From: CAUPWF01 sp036656795
GTDB taxonomy: Bacteria; Bacillota; Clostridia; Lachnospirales; Lachnospiraceae
DNA: 64,000 nucleotides
NCBI GenBank assembly: GCA_036656795.1
Contig: JAVXHR010000005.1
Coordinates: 1-64,000, forward strand
Direction: 5' to 3'
The position numbers were made by a program, and so were the translations under genes. The notes beneath the pieces were generated by a model that ran no database searches, was not told the origin of the DNA, and was given only the letters and a program-made list of their open reading frames with translations. Below are positions 35,090-44,487 of this stretch, piece after piece (within the stretch, counting starts at the first letter, position 1; each line of letters begins with the position of its first letter).

Positions 35090-37627
35090 ATGAAAAAGAG
35101 TAAGTATTCAAAAGGACAGATAATTTCGTTATGTTTAAGTCTTGCGATTGTTGTCTTGTCATTTTTTCCATGGTTTACAGATTTTAATAATGGAAAAGGC
35201 ATCTTTATATGGAATATGCTGTTGGGTTCCCCCTCGGTTAGTGGAATTATACCAATTCAGGTATTGGGGGGGCTGTTTCTCATCCTCCCCACTCTTTATT
35301 CTATCTACATAATCCAATTATTGCGTGGAAGAGATACTTTCCGATATGAAAGTGTGATTATATATCTCAGTATGATTAGTTTGTTTTTGAGTTTCTTCGT
35401 AATAATGTTAACTGGGATTGGGGATATTATTTCTTTTACGTGTTATCCGGTCATTAATTATGTGCTGATAATAATTGAATTTCTTATCACAAGAATGGTA
35501 GACAGTTGGATTGAGGAAAATAAAAAACTAAAAGAAGCAAAAACAAAAGAAAGATCTACAAAAGAAATTCAAAAAAAAGATACACAGGCGATGGTACCAC
35601 CTATAATTAAGCATAATTCCAAAGAATTATATCGCGTGATGTTTAAGAACTTTATGCATAATTGGCGCAATTATATGTTGTTCTTTTCCAGTACGGTAAT
35701 CTCTGTAACACTTGTCTATGCAACGCTTGCAATTAAAGGAATGATGGGGAATATACATAGTGCAGAACGGATATACATGGGGGAAGGCTTATTTGGTATC
35801 TTAAAGACAACGATACAGATTATAGGTGCACTAACCATTATGCTGATGTTGTTTTCTCTGAAATATTATGTAAAAAGCCGCATCAAAGATTACAGTATGT
35901 TTATCATCTTAGGGATTCAAAAGAAGACGCTACATCTTCTGATTGGTGCAGAATATGTGTGCAGTTTGGTGTTTTCATTGCTAATGGGCTTTATCTTTGG
36001 AAATGTATTGGCATTCATCTTTCAAAAAATCTTAGGGCATTATTTTGTAGAGATTGGAGGATTACATTTTCCAGTTGCACTTACATCAGGAATGACATTG
36101 TTGATTTGTACAATTATCTTTTTATTTGCAGCAGTAGTTAACTATGAGATTTTTATAGAATCAGATATGTCTCATACTATGAATGTAGCAGTGATTAAAG
36201 ACAAACTACCGGCTAAGATATGTAAACCACTGTGTGTGGTAGGCATCATCTGTATTACAATTGCGATTGTATTCTACCACAAACGGAAGATGGCAGAGGG
36301 TGTCGGATTTATATATATCTTTTTTATGGGAGTATTTCTGCTATTAAAGTACGGAGGAAGTTTGGCTTTAGCATGGTTGCGAAGAAGAAGGCGTTATTAT
36401 TATCGGAATATTATGCCGCTTAATAATTTTTATTATCGTTTTCGAAACAATGCAAATAATATGTTTGTGCTGTTTGCATTGCATTTTCTGGCGCTCTTTT
36501 ATTTTGCCTCTCAGATTATTACAACTGCTCCTAATACTTCATTGGAGAAACTTTATCCCTATGACTATGTGTGCAAGGTATCGGATACAGGAAAAGCACA
36601 GGTGGATGAATTAGCGAAGAAGTATGGCATGGAGATTATAAGTGTTCCTATGTTTCAACTGTCCGTACCGGGCGGAAGTGAAGAGTATACAGGAGGAATG
36701 ACGACTGCATTTCAGGGTCAACATATGGGAATCTCAGCGAGTACTTATGAGAAATTAACGGGAGAAAAATTATCTTTAAAAGGAAAAGAGATTCATATTG
36801 TATTTCAAGAAGATATTGCAGACAAAACACATCCGCTTGATTGGGATGGGATGAGAGAAAAACCAAAGATTCGAATTGCTCCGGCTATGGAATATGCATG
36901 GTATGAACGAGATACTTATTTTCACGCGGATTATCCAGTAATATCAGAAGAACGACAGTCATTAATTGGATATCTGGCTGGTGGAATTCAAGAAGATCTG
37001 GTTGTATTTTCAGATAGGTATTTCAAAGAGGCCATGCAACAGGCAACCGGTGAAAAAAACTTAATCCTAATGAAGATGGAGCCAGATACATCTTCCGATA
37101 TAAAAGATAAGATAGAAACAAGGCTTGCGAAGATTCAGACAGAATATGAGAAGACTTACAGTGAATATCCTTATGTATCGGATTATCATATTAAAGCGGT
37201 GTATAATAAGGAACTTATGCTAAAGGATGCAAAGGCGGAGCATGTCTTAAAGTTTATTGTGAATTTATTTATTATGATTACGTTAATGGCAAGTGGATTA
37301 TTTATCATTTACATAAAAATGGCTTCAGAAGTTCCGTATCTTCGTACCAAATATCAGTTTTTAACATGCATGGGTATGAGAAAAAAACAACGACGTAAAA
37401 ATCTACGTCAAGAGTATTATGCATTTGTTATCTTGCCGTTAGTCATAGCAATTCTTTGCAGTATTGGATTTACAAAGATACTTTTTTATTTGAGATTTTT
37501 CACTAAAAAAGAGATGCAATTTTATGGAAGTTATGGTGGTTGGTTTATAGTGACATATCTAGCAATCTATCTGATTGGTATAATAGCAATTCAACATCAT
37601 GTAGTTAGGAAAGTAGAGGAGCGATAA
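35090..37627 (+). CDS. FtsX-type ABC permease with extra N-terminal membrane domain (BceB-like)
   Basis: 845 residues. From about residue 180 it follows the BceB/FtsX pattern: RVMFKNFMHNWRNYMLFF, FtsX core helices, a large extracytoplasmic domain (about 480-715) and the terminal helices. Residues 1-145 add about four membrane segments, ending in a charged stretch (about 145-175, rich in K and E), which standard BceB proteins lack. BceAB-type transporters detect or remove peptide antibiotics and usually partner with a two-component system. No such histidine kinase/regulator pair is next to it here. The ATPase follows 1 nt after the stop. Confidence 0.82.
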   Translation: MKKSKYSKGQIISLCLSLAIVVLSFFPWFTDFNNGKGIFIWNMLLGSPSVSGIIPIQVLGGLFLILPTLYSIYIIQLLRGRDTFRYESVIIYLSMISLFLSFFVIMLTGIGDIISFTCYPVINYVLIIIEFLITRMVDSWIEENKKLKEAKTKERSTKEIQKKDTQAMVPPIIKHNSKELYRVMFKNFMHNWRNYMLFFSSTVISVTLVYATLAIKGMMGNIHSAERIYMGEGLFGILKTTIQIIGALTIMLMLFSLKYYVKSRIKDYSMFIILGIQKKTLHLLIGAEYVCSLVFSLLMGFIFGNVLAFIFQKILGHYFVEIGGLHFPVALTSGMTLLICTIIFLFAAVVNYEIFIESDMSHTMNVAVIKDKLPAKICKPLCVVGIICITIAIVFYHKRKMAEGVGFIYIFFMGVFLLLKYGGSLALAWLRRRRRYYYRNIMPLNNFYYRFRNNANNMFVLFALHFLALFYFASQIITTAPNTSLEKLYPYDYVCKVSDTGKAQVDELAKKYGMEIISVPMFQLSVPGGSEEYTGGMTTAFQGQHMGISASTYEKLTGEKLSLKGKEIHIVFQEDIADKTHPLDWDGMREKPKIRIAPAMEYAWYERDTYFHADYPVISEERQSLIGYLAGGIQEDLVVFSDRYFKEAMQQATGEKNLILMKMEPDTSSDIKDKIETRLAKIQTEYEKTYSEYPYVSDYHIKAVYNKELMLKDAKAEHVLKFIVNLFIMITLMASGLFIIYIKMASEVPYLRTKYQFLTCMGMRKKQRRKNLRQEYYAFVILPLVIAILCSIGFTKILFYLRFFTKKEMQFYGSYGGWFIVTYLAIYLIGIIAIQHHVVRKVEER

Positions 37628-37628
37628 G

Positions 37629-38387
37629 ATGCAGGTAATTAAAGTAGAAGATTTAATTCGTAATTACAAGAAGTCCATACGCAAAAACAAAGAATCATCA
37701 GAAGATATTGAAGTGTTAAAAGGGCTAAACTTCGGAATTGAAGAACATGATTTCGTTGGGATTATGGGGAAATCTGGTTGTGGAAAGACCACATTACTAA
37801 AAGTACTTGGTCTTATTGATCAACCAACCAAAGGAAAAGTCTACTTTAAAGACAAAGAGACGCAGACATTGTGGGGAGATCAATTATCAGATATTCGCCG
37901 TAATGAGATTGGGTTCATTTTTCAAGATTTTTATCTTATGGATAGCTTATCTGTACGTGAGAATATCATGCTTCCAATGATATTAAATCAGGAAGATTCT
38001 GCTGTTATGTTAAAAGCCGCAGATACTTATGCAATACAGTTTGGACTTCAGAAATTATTGGATAAAAACCCATACGAATTATCAGGAGGAGAAAAACAAA
38101 GGGTTGCAATATGCAGAGCACTTATTAATGATCCTGATTTAATCTTGGCGGATGAACCAACAGGTAACTTAGACTCAAAGTCAGCTAATGTTGTAATAGA
38201 TGCATTACAGACTATTAATAATGAGATTCAGAAAACTATTGTAATGGTAACACACGATCCACAGGTTGCGAGTTATTGCAAGCGAATTATATTTTTAAAA
38301 GATGGAGAGATTCTTGGGACAATTCAAAAGGGAGAAAGCAGAGAAGTATTTTATCAAGAAATAATAAAATGGATGGCAGATTTATAA
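37629..38387 (+). CDS. ABC transporter ATP-binding protein (BceA/LolD-like)
   Basis: 252 residues. Walker A GKSGCGKTT, Q-loop FIFQDFYLMD, signature LSGGEKQRVA, Walker B LILADEPTGNLD and the H-loop histidine in VTHDP are all intact. The MacB/LolD/BceA class works with FtsX-type permeases such as the gene directly upstream. The last base pairs run into palindrome copy D. Confidence 0.92.
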   Translation: MQVIKVEDLIRNYKKSIRKNKESSEDIEVLKGLNFGIEEHDFVGIMGKSGCGKTTLLKVLGLIDQPTKGKVYFKDKETQTLWGDQLSDIRRNEIGFIFQDFYLMDSLSVRENIMLPMILNQEDSAVMLKAADTYAIQFGLQKLLDKNPYELSGGEKQRVAICRALINDPDLILADEPTGNLDSKSANVVIDALQTINNEIQKTIVMVTHDPQVASYCKRIIFLKDGEILGTIQKGESREVFYQEIIKWMADL

Positions 38388-38449
38388 TTGGGGACAGGGT
38401 TATTTTAATTTGGGACGGGGTATTTTTCAAAAATACCCCGTCCCAAATT
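38386..38449 (+). repeat. 64-nt dispersed palindromic element, copy D
   Basis: Third arm (38386-38406, with GGGACAGGG) abuts a perfect 21-bp inverted repeat (38407-38427 and 38429-38449) around one C. It begins inside the stop codon of the ATPase gene and lies between convergent genes, where it may also act as a terminator-like hairpin. Confidence 0.9.
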
Positions 38450-38464
38450 AAACAAATTGAAAAA

Positions 38465-39322
38465 TCAACTTTCCCATCGTCCAGATGCTCCACAAGGTAG
38501 TATTAAACCGTTACAAGATACTGGTAATCCAATTTCCTGTGAATCAACATGACCATGATATTGTTTTAATTCGGTTGCTAACATATAAGTAAGTACGGCA
38601 GGTGCCAGACCTGTTGTATAAGAATTTACTAAGAAGAATAGAGGCTGACTGGTTAAAAGTTTTGTACATAGATGAATAAATGGGTGTATGGACTCTTCTA
38701 TCTTCCATATCTCACCTTTGGGTCCACGTCCATAAGATGGCGGATCCATAATAATTGCATCGTACTGGTTTCCACGTCGAATTTCTCGTTCTACAAATTT
38801 CACGCAATCATCTACCAACCAGCGGATAGGCGCATCTTGCAGGTTGGAAGACAGGGCGTTTTCTTTTGCCCAGGCAACCATGCCTTTGGAGGCATCTACA
38901 TGGGTGACTGTGGCTCCGGCAGCTGCAGCTGCAAGTGTGGCGCCACCTGTATAGGCGAAGAGATTCAATACTTTGATTGGTCGATTGGACTGTTTGATTT
39001 TATTGGAAAACCAATCCCAGTTTGTGGCCTGTTCTGGAAATAATCCGGTATGTTTAAAGTTAAAGGGTTTTAGATTAAATGTAAGTGTCTTGTATTGAAT
39101 CTGCCATTGTTTGGGTAAGGAGAAAAATTCCCATTCACCACCACCTTTTTGGCTACGATGATAATGGCCGTCCATCTTTGTCCAACCATTTTGATGTTTG
39201 GGGGTGTCCCATATTACCTGGGGGTCAGGACGAACAAGGGTGTAATTGCCCCAACGTTCCAATTTTTCGCCATTTGAAGAATCTATTACTTCATAATCTT
39301 TCCATTCATTTGCAATCCACAT
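38465..39322 (-). CDS. Class I SAM-dependent methyltransferase (RlmI/COG1092-like)
   Basis: 285 residues. SAM-binding NLFAYTGGATLAAAAAGA (about 118-135), then VDASKGMV, and the MDPPSYGRG catalytic loop typical of COG1092/RlmI-like rRNA cytosine methyltransferases. The N-terminal PUA domain of RlmI is not evident; the first 110 residues are a small beta-rich part (WEFFSLP, FKHTGLFPEQ). The substrate is probably RNA, but not certain. Confidence 0.82.
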   Translation of the reverse strand: MWIANEWKDYEVIDSSNGEKLERWGNYTLVRPDPQVIWDTPKHQNGWTKMDGHYHRSQKGGGEWEFFSLPKQWQIQYKTLTFNLKPFNFKHTGLFPEQATNWDWFSNKIKQSNRPIKVLNLFAYTGGATLAAAAAGATVTHVDASKGMVAWAKENALSSNLQDAPIRWLVDDCVKFVEREIRRGNQYDAIIMDPPSYGRGPKGEIWKIEESIHPFIHLCTKLLTSQPLFFLVNSYTTGLAPAVLTYMLATELKQYHGHVDSQEIGLPVSCNGLILPCGASGRWES

Positions 39323-39440
39323 AGTCGATATAATCCTTTCGTTATCTCCATTTTCTGAATTCCATTATATCAATAATTGTTGAAAATGTATACTATAGAA
39401 TATTCCTATAGGTATATAAGAAAAAGTAATAGATAAAAGG

Positions 39441-39469
39441 TTTACGTGCCTCCTGTTCAGTGATAGAAT
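39441..39469 (+). promoter_or_regulatory. Promoter of the yedF-sel operon
   Basis: TTTACG (39441-39446), 17-bp spacer, TAGAAT (39464-39469), about 30 nt before yedF. Confidence 0.6.
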
Positions 39470-39500
39470 ATATCTATAAATAACGAAAGGTGGTATATCC

Positions 39501-40106
39501 ATGATAACAGTAAATGCAATAGGTGATAATTGCCCAGTTCCAGTAATTAAGACAAAGAAAGCAATGCAGTCATTAACAGGACCGGGGGCAATTGAGGTAT
39601 TTGTTGACAATGAGATTGCTGTAGCTAATGTAACAAAGATGGCAACAAGTTCAGGAGGAACGGTAACATCTGAGAAAATTAGTGACCAAGAATACAAAGT
39701 GGTCATTCAAATGTTGAGTGTACCAATTCAAGATGCAGAAACCTGTGAAGATGGAGAACAAATGAACCGAAATCAAATGGTGGTAGCAATTGCTTCTGAT
39801 CGCATGGGCGAAGGAAATGATGAATTGGGGAAAGTACTAATTAAAGGGTTTATCTATGCGGTTACACAATTAGAAATATTACCGAAAGCAATCTTATTCT
39901 ATAACGGTGGTGCAACATTAACTGCTGAGGGATCAGATTCATTGGAAGATCTAAAGGGACTAGAAGAACAAGGAGTAGAGATTTTAACTTGTGGGACTTG
40001 CTTGGACTATTATCATTTAAAAGATAAATTACAAGTGGGAAGTGTAACAAATATGTATAGTATTGTGGAGACAATGGCTAGTGCAAGTAACATTCTAAGA
40101 CCTTAA
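39501..40106 (+). CDS. yedF: Selenium metabolism protein YedF (TusA-like plus DsrE-like)
   Basis: 201 residues. The N-terminal TusA/SirA-like domain (about 1-70) carries the DNCPVPVIKTKKA motif with the presumed carrier Cys; a DsrE/F-like domain (about 90-200) carries GGATLTAEGS and ILTCGTCLDYY. This architecture is the YedF family, found in selenium-using genomes. Its role as a selenium carrier is inferred from genomic association. First gene of a run with selD, selA, selB and a LysR gene. Confidence 0.9.
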   Translation: MITVNAIGDNCPVPVIKTKKAMQSLTGPGAIEVFVDNEIAVANVTKMATSSGGTVTSEKISDQEYKVVIQMLSVPIQDAETCEDGEQMNRNQMVVAIASDRMGEGNDELGKVLIKGFIYAVTQLEILPKAILFYNGGATLTAEGSDSLEDLKGLEEQGVEILTCGTCLDYYHLKDKLQVGSVTNMYSIVETMASASNILRP

Positions 40107-40135
40107 GAAAATATAACTGCGGAGGAACATATAAG

Positions 40136-41176
40136 ATGAAGCAAGATGTTAAATTAACACATATGACAAAGACAGCGGGCTGAGCAGCGAAGATAGGTCC
40201 TGAGACCCTTGCCCAAGTATTGGGTAAGCTACCAACATTTCACGATGATAATCTCATCGTAGGAATTGAAACATCAGATGATGCTGCTATTTACAAAATC
40301 ACAGATGAGATTGCAATGATTCAAACGGTTGATTTTTTTACTCCCATTGTTGATGATCCTTATATGTTTGGCCAGATTGCGGCTGCAAATTCATTAAGTG
40401 ATGTATGGGCTATGGGTGGGGAGCCTAAAGTAGCATTAAATATTGTGGGATTTCCAAATTGTCTGGACCCATCAATCTTAGGCGACATCTTAACCGGAGG
40501 TGCTGATAAGGTAAAAGAAGCAGGAGCAATATTAGTGGGAGGTCATTCGGTACAAGATGATGAGCCAAAGTATGGGTTGTGTGTATCTGGGTTTGTACAC
40601 CCGGACAAAATCTTTAAAAATTATGGTTGCAAAGCAGGAGATGTGTTAGTATTAACGAAACAAATAGGGAGTGGTATTGTAAATACCGCGATTAAAGCGG
40701 AAATGGCGTCGGCACACGCGATTGAAGAAGTTTCGACTGTAATGGCCTCATTAAATAAAAAAGGAAAAGAAGTTGTAGAACAATACCAAGTTACAGCGTG
40801 TACTGATATTACTGGATTTGGGCTTTTGGGACATTGTGCAGAGATGGCAACTGCAAGTGACGTGACATTTGAACTTCATGTAAGGGATATTGCTTATTTT
40901 GAAGATGCTATTGATTATGCCAAGATGGGACTTGTGCCGGCAGGAGCATATAAGAACAAAGGATATTCTTTTCAACAGGTAGAAGCTGATGGTATTCAGG
41001 AACATTATATTGACTTGTTATATGATCCGCAGACTTCAGGAGGGTTATTGATAAGTCTTGCACCAGAGCATATAGGAGAACTTTTAGAGGATTTCAAGAA
41101 AAAAGGGTTGGACACCAAGGTGTCTGTCATTGGAAGAGTTGTGGAAAAAGGTGATAAATTAATACGACTTTGTTAG
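40136..41176 (+). CDS. selD: Selenide, water dikinase SelD (selenoprotein, Sec16 at UGA 40181-40183)
   Basis: Read through the in-frame TGA, the gene gives 346 residues starting MKQDVKLTHMTKTAGU, with selenocysteine at position 16, the active-site position where other SelD proteins have Cys or Sec. The rest matches SelD (GIETSDDAAIYKI, TVDFFTPIVDDPYMFGQIAA, ITGFGLLGH). A GCGGAGG site precedes the ATG. It makes selenophosphate from selenide and ATP for SelA. A hairpin 3' of the UGA serves as SECIS candidate. Conventional ORF calling begins after the UGA and would lose the catalytic N-terminus. Confidence 0.95.
40208..40228 (+). promoter_or_regulatory. Candidate bacterial SECIS hairpin of selD
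   Basis: cttgccc pairs with gggtaag (7 bp, one G-U) around aagtatt; the stem begins about 25 nt after the UGA. The apical sequence AGTATTGG (40216-40223) recurs in the prdB hairpin. Confidence 0.6.
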
Positions 41177-41185
41177 GAGAAAGAA

Positions 41186-42574
41186 ATGAATAAAAACATA
41201 TGGTACCGTAGTATTCCAAAAGTAGATGTGCTTTTGGAAGAAACAGCGATTCAAGAGATGATTGTACAGTACAATCGGGATACAGTTGTTGAGGCGATTC
41301 GCCAAGAGACAGAGACATTGCGTACATTTATTGGTACATGTCAGGAGGAAGACATTATACAGGAGCAGATTCAACAGTTATTAGAAAATATTGAATCTTC
41401 AGTAGTGGCAATGAACACTCCCAATATGCAGCAAGTTATCAATGCAACAGGGACAATCTTACATACCAATTTAGGACGTGCGCCTATTAGCCGGAAACAC
41501 ATGGAACATGTGGCCGCCATTGCTACCGGATATTCCAATCTGGAATATAATCTAGAAGCAGGAAAGAGAGGCGAGCGTTACGCACATTTCGAAAAATTAT
41601 TATGTGAGATTACAGGAGCAGAAGCTGCGATGGCCGTTAATAATAATGCAGCAGCAGTGATGCTTGTGTTAAGTAGTATGGCCAAAGGTGGAGAAGTTAT
41701 TGTTTCGCGTGGGGAGTTAGTAGAGATTGGTGGCAAATTCCGTATACCAGATGTAATGGAACAAAGTGGTGCAACCCTTGTTGAAGTTGGAACAACTAAT
41801 AAGACGCATTATGATGACTATGAAGAGGCGATTACCGAGGAGACAGTAGCACTATTAAAAGTACACACCAGTAATTATCGCATTGTAGGATTTACAGATA
41901 CTGTCAGTGTGGAAGAACTGGTGCCTCTTGCAAAAACACACGACATTCCAGTTATTGAAGATATAGGAAGTGGTGTGCTAATTGATCTTGAAAAATACGG
42001 TCTTCATCATGAGCCAACGGTGCAAGAATCAATTGCAGCAGGTGCTGATGTTGTATCATTTAGTGGAGATAAACTTCTAGGTGGACCTCAGGCGGGTATT
42101 ATTGTTGGAAAGAAAAAGTATATAGATATAATGAAAAAAAATCAATTGACTAGAGCGCTTCGCATTGATAAGTTTACAGCAACAACATTGGAAGTTGTCT
42201 TACAGGAATATTTGTCGGAAGAACAGGCAATTAAAAATATTCCGGTACTTCGCATGATTACAAAATCATTGGAAGAAGTTACCAAAGATGCAAAAAGCTT
42301 GAGCCGTATGTTACAGTTAGCACATATAGATGCAAGTGTGCATGTAGAACCGTGTGAATCACAGATTGGTGGGGGCTCATTGCCATTAGAGAGAATTAAA
42401 AGTATGGCAGTCACTATTCGACCATATCATATGAGTACGCCGGAATTAGAAGAACGAATGAGACATTTTCCACTTCCGATTGTACCAAGAACTGCAAATG
42501 ATAAGATTATCTTAGATGTGAGAACCATTGAAAGACGCTGGTTTAAACATATCGTTGAGGAACTAACAACATGA
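41186..42574 (+). CDS. selA: L-seryl-tRNA(Sec) selenium transferase
   Basis: 462 residues, a PLP enzyme of the usual length. The PLP lysine is K296 in FSGDKLLGGPQAG, as in E. coli SelA. The N-terminal helical tRNA-binding part (about 1-75) and NATGTILHTNLGRAP are conserved. It converts seryl-tRNA(Sec) to selenocysteyl-tRNA(Sec). AGGAG precedes the ATG; selB overlaps its stop by 4 nt. Confidence 0.95.
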   Translation: MNKNIWYRSIPKVDVLLEETAIQEMIVQYNRDTVVEAIRQETETLRTFIGTCQEEDIIQEQIQQLLENIESSVVAMNTPNMQQVINATGTILHTNLGRAPISRKHMEHVAAIATGYSNLEYNLEAGKRGERYAHFEKLLCEITGAEAAMAVNNNAAAVMLVLSSMAKGGEVIVSRGELVEIGGKFRIPDVMEQSGATLVEVGTTNKTHYDDYEEAITEETVALLKVHTSNYRIVGFTDTVSVEELVPLAKTHDIPVIEDIGSGVLIDLEKYGLHHEPTVQESIAAGADVVSFSGDKLLGGPQAGIIVGKKKYIDIMKKNQLTRALRIDKFTATTLEVVLQEYLSEEQAIKNIPVLRMITKSLEEVTKDAKSLSRMLQLAHIDASVHVEPCESQIGGGSLPLERIKSMAVTIRPYHMSTPELEERMRHFPLPIVPRTANDKIILDVRTIERRWFKHIVEELTT

Positions 42575-44487
42575 AAAATATTATAATTGGAACAGCTGGA
42601 CACATTGATCACGGAAAGACGACCCTCATTAAAGCATTAACGGGACGAAATACGGATCGATGGGAGGAAGAACAACGACGAGGAATTACGATTGATCTTG
42701 GTTTTACTTATTTTGATTTAAAAAGTGGTGACCGTGTAGGAATTATTGATGTTCCGGGACATGAGCGCTTTATTAACAATATGGTTGCAGGGGTTGTGGG
42801 AATGGATTTGGTGATGCTTGTAGTAGCGGCAGATGAAGGTATTATGCCACAGACCAGAGAACATATGGATATTCTAGGTCAACTAGGTGTGGAAAAGAGC
42901 ATTTTAGTTGTAAATAAATGTGATTTAGTGGAAGAAGAGTGGCTGGAATTAGTAGAAGAAGAGATTAAAGAAGAATTAGAAGGAACTTTTCTAGAAGGGG
43001 CTCCATTGGTAGAAGTATCGGCAGCAACTGGACAGGGGATTCCACAGTTAGTGGATATGATTGAACACCTTACCATGGATGAGGTTACTCCAAAAGACAC
43101 TCAGACCATTTCAAGACTTCCGATAGATCGTGTGTTTTCATTGTCGGGATTTGGAACTGTCATTACAGGAACCTTACTGGCTGGAACCATTACAAAGGAA
43201 GATACGTTAGAGATGTATCCAATTGGCAAGGAGTGTAAGATCCGCAGCATTCAAGTTCATGGTCAAGATGTAGAACGTTGCTATGCAGGGCAGAGGGTAG
43301 CAATAAATATATCCAATGCCAAGAAAAAAGAACTGCAAAGAGGATGCGTATTAGCGCCTCCTAATAGTATGAAAAATACATTACTTTTAGATGTAAAGTT
43401 GAATATGTTATCGAATTCATTACGTGTATTAACTAATCATAGTAGATTGCATCTTTATACAGGAACAAGTGAAATCTTATGTCGTGCAGTGCTGCTAGAT
43501 AAGGAAGAATTGGGTCCAGGAGAAAGTGGCTATGTACAATTACGTCTAGAGGAGGAAATTGCATTACGTCGAGGCGATAGATTTGTAGTGCGATTCTATT
43601 CTCCAATGGAAACGATTGGTGGTGGTATAGTATTAGAACCAAATCCAACAAAAAAGAAACGATTTCAAGAAGATGCAATCACAGAATTGAGTAAGAAAGA
43701 GTCGGGATCTTCGGCAGATGTAATAGAGATGCATGTAAAACAACATGGAGATACCATGGTAACGTTAGCAGAATTAGCAAAGTTAACGGCACTTTCTATG
43801 GAAGAAGTGGTTTCTGATGTAGCACAATTGACAGAACAAGGAATCGTGCATACATTTGCCATGAAGAAAGATACCTTTGTATGGCATCAAGATAGTGAGC
43901 AGGTTTCAAGAAAAGAACTGATACATGCATTACACACTTATCATAAGGAGCACCCATATCGTATTGGTATGAAAAAAGCAGAAGTACATATTACCTTCTT
44001 CAAGAAGATTAAATTAAATGTATTCGACCTTTATATTGCAACGCTTGTTGAGGAAGGAATAATCAAACGCTCAGAAGAGTTTTTGGCATTACCGGATTAT
44101 ATGGTTCCGGAAGATGAGACATACGAGAACGTTGTTCGTATTATACAAACAACGTTAGAGGAAGCACAATATGATTTTGCTAAATTTTCAGAGATTAATT
44201 TTAAAGGTATCGAACAAGGAGTTGTAACTGATATCTTGCTGTTGTTAATAGAGCGTGTAAAAGTAGTGAAGATAGCGGAAGATATGTATACCTTAAAAAC
44301 ATTGATAGACTACGCAGAAGAAGTTATTCGCAATAAATTAGAACAAAATCCGGTCATAACTATTGCGGAGGTACGTGATTTATTTGCAACCAGTAGGAAA
44401 AGTGCAAAGCCCATCTTGGAGTACATGGATAGCCAAAAAGTGACCAAGAAAACAGGTGCAGAAAGCGAAAGGGTAGCATATATATGA
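42571..44487 (+). CDS. selB: Selenocysteine-specific elongation factor SelB
   Basis: 638 residues. GTPase motifs: GHIDHGKTTL, RRGITIDLGF, DVPGHERF, VNKCD. Domains II-III follow to about 350, then winged-helix repeats (about 370-638) that bind SECIS RNA. It delivers Sec-tRNA to UGA codons in selD and prdB. It overlaps selA upstream and the LysR gene downstream, each by 4 nt (ATGA). Confidence 0.96.
   Translation: MKNIIIGTAGHIDHGKTTLIKALTGRNTDRWEEEQRRGITIDLGFTYFDLKSGDRVGIIDVPGHERFINNMVAGVVGMDLVMLVVAADEGIMPQTREHMDILGQLGVEKSILVVNKCDLVEEEWLELVEEEIKEELEGTFLEGAPLVEVSAATGQGIPQLVDMIEHLTMDEVTPKDTQTISRLPIDRVFSLSGFGTVITGTLLAGTITKEDTLEMYPIGKECKIRSIQVHGQDVERCYAGQRVAINISNAKKKELQRGCVLAPPNSMKNTLLLDVKLNMLSNSLRVLTNHSRLHLYTGTSEILCRAVLLDKEELGPGESGYVQLRLEEEIALRRGDRFVVRFYSPMETIGGGIVLEPNPTKKKRFQEDAITELSKKESGSSADVIEMHVKQHGDTMVTLAELAKLTALSMEEVVSDVAQLTEQGIVHTFAMKKDTFVWHQDSEQVSRKELIHALHTYHKEHPYRIGMKKAEVHITFFKKIKLNVFDLYIATLVEEGIIKRSEEFLALPDYMVPEDETYENVVRIIQTTLEEAQYDFAKFSEINFKGIEQGVVTDILLLLIERVKVVKIAEDMYTLKTLIDYAEEVIRNKLEQNPVITIAEVRDLFATSRKSAKPILEYMDSQKVTKKTGAESERVAYI

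Noticed and set aside
14865..38449. GGGACGGGG palindromes as a CRISPR array or ordinary terminators
   Set aside because: Copies are isolated and kilobases apart, without spacers. U-tracts are missing and three copies lie just before start codons, so terminator function is not their main explanation.
40181..40183. Stop codon truncating selD
   Set aside because: Position 16 is the SelD active-site Sec/Cys, the frame continues with SelD homology, a ribosome binding site precedes 40136 and the Sec machinery is encoded next to it, so the UGA is read as Sec.
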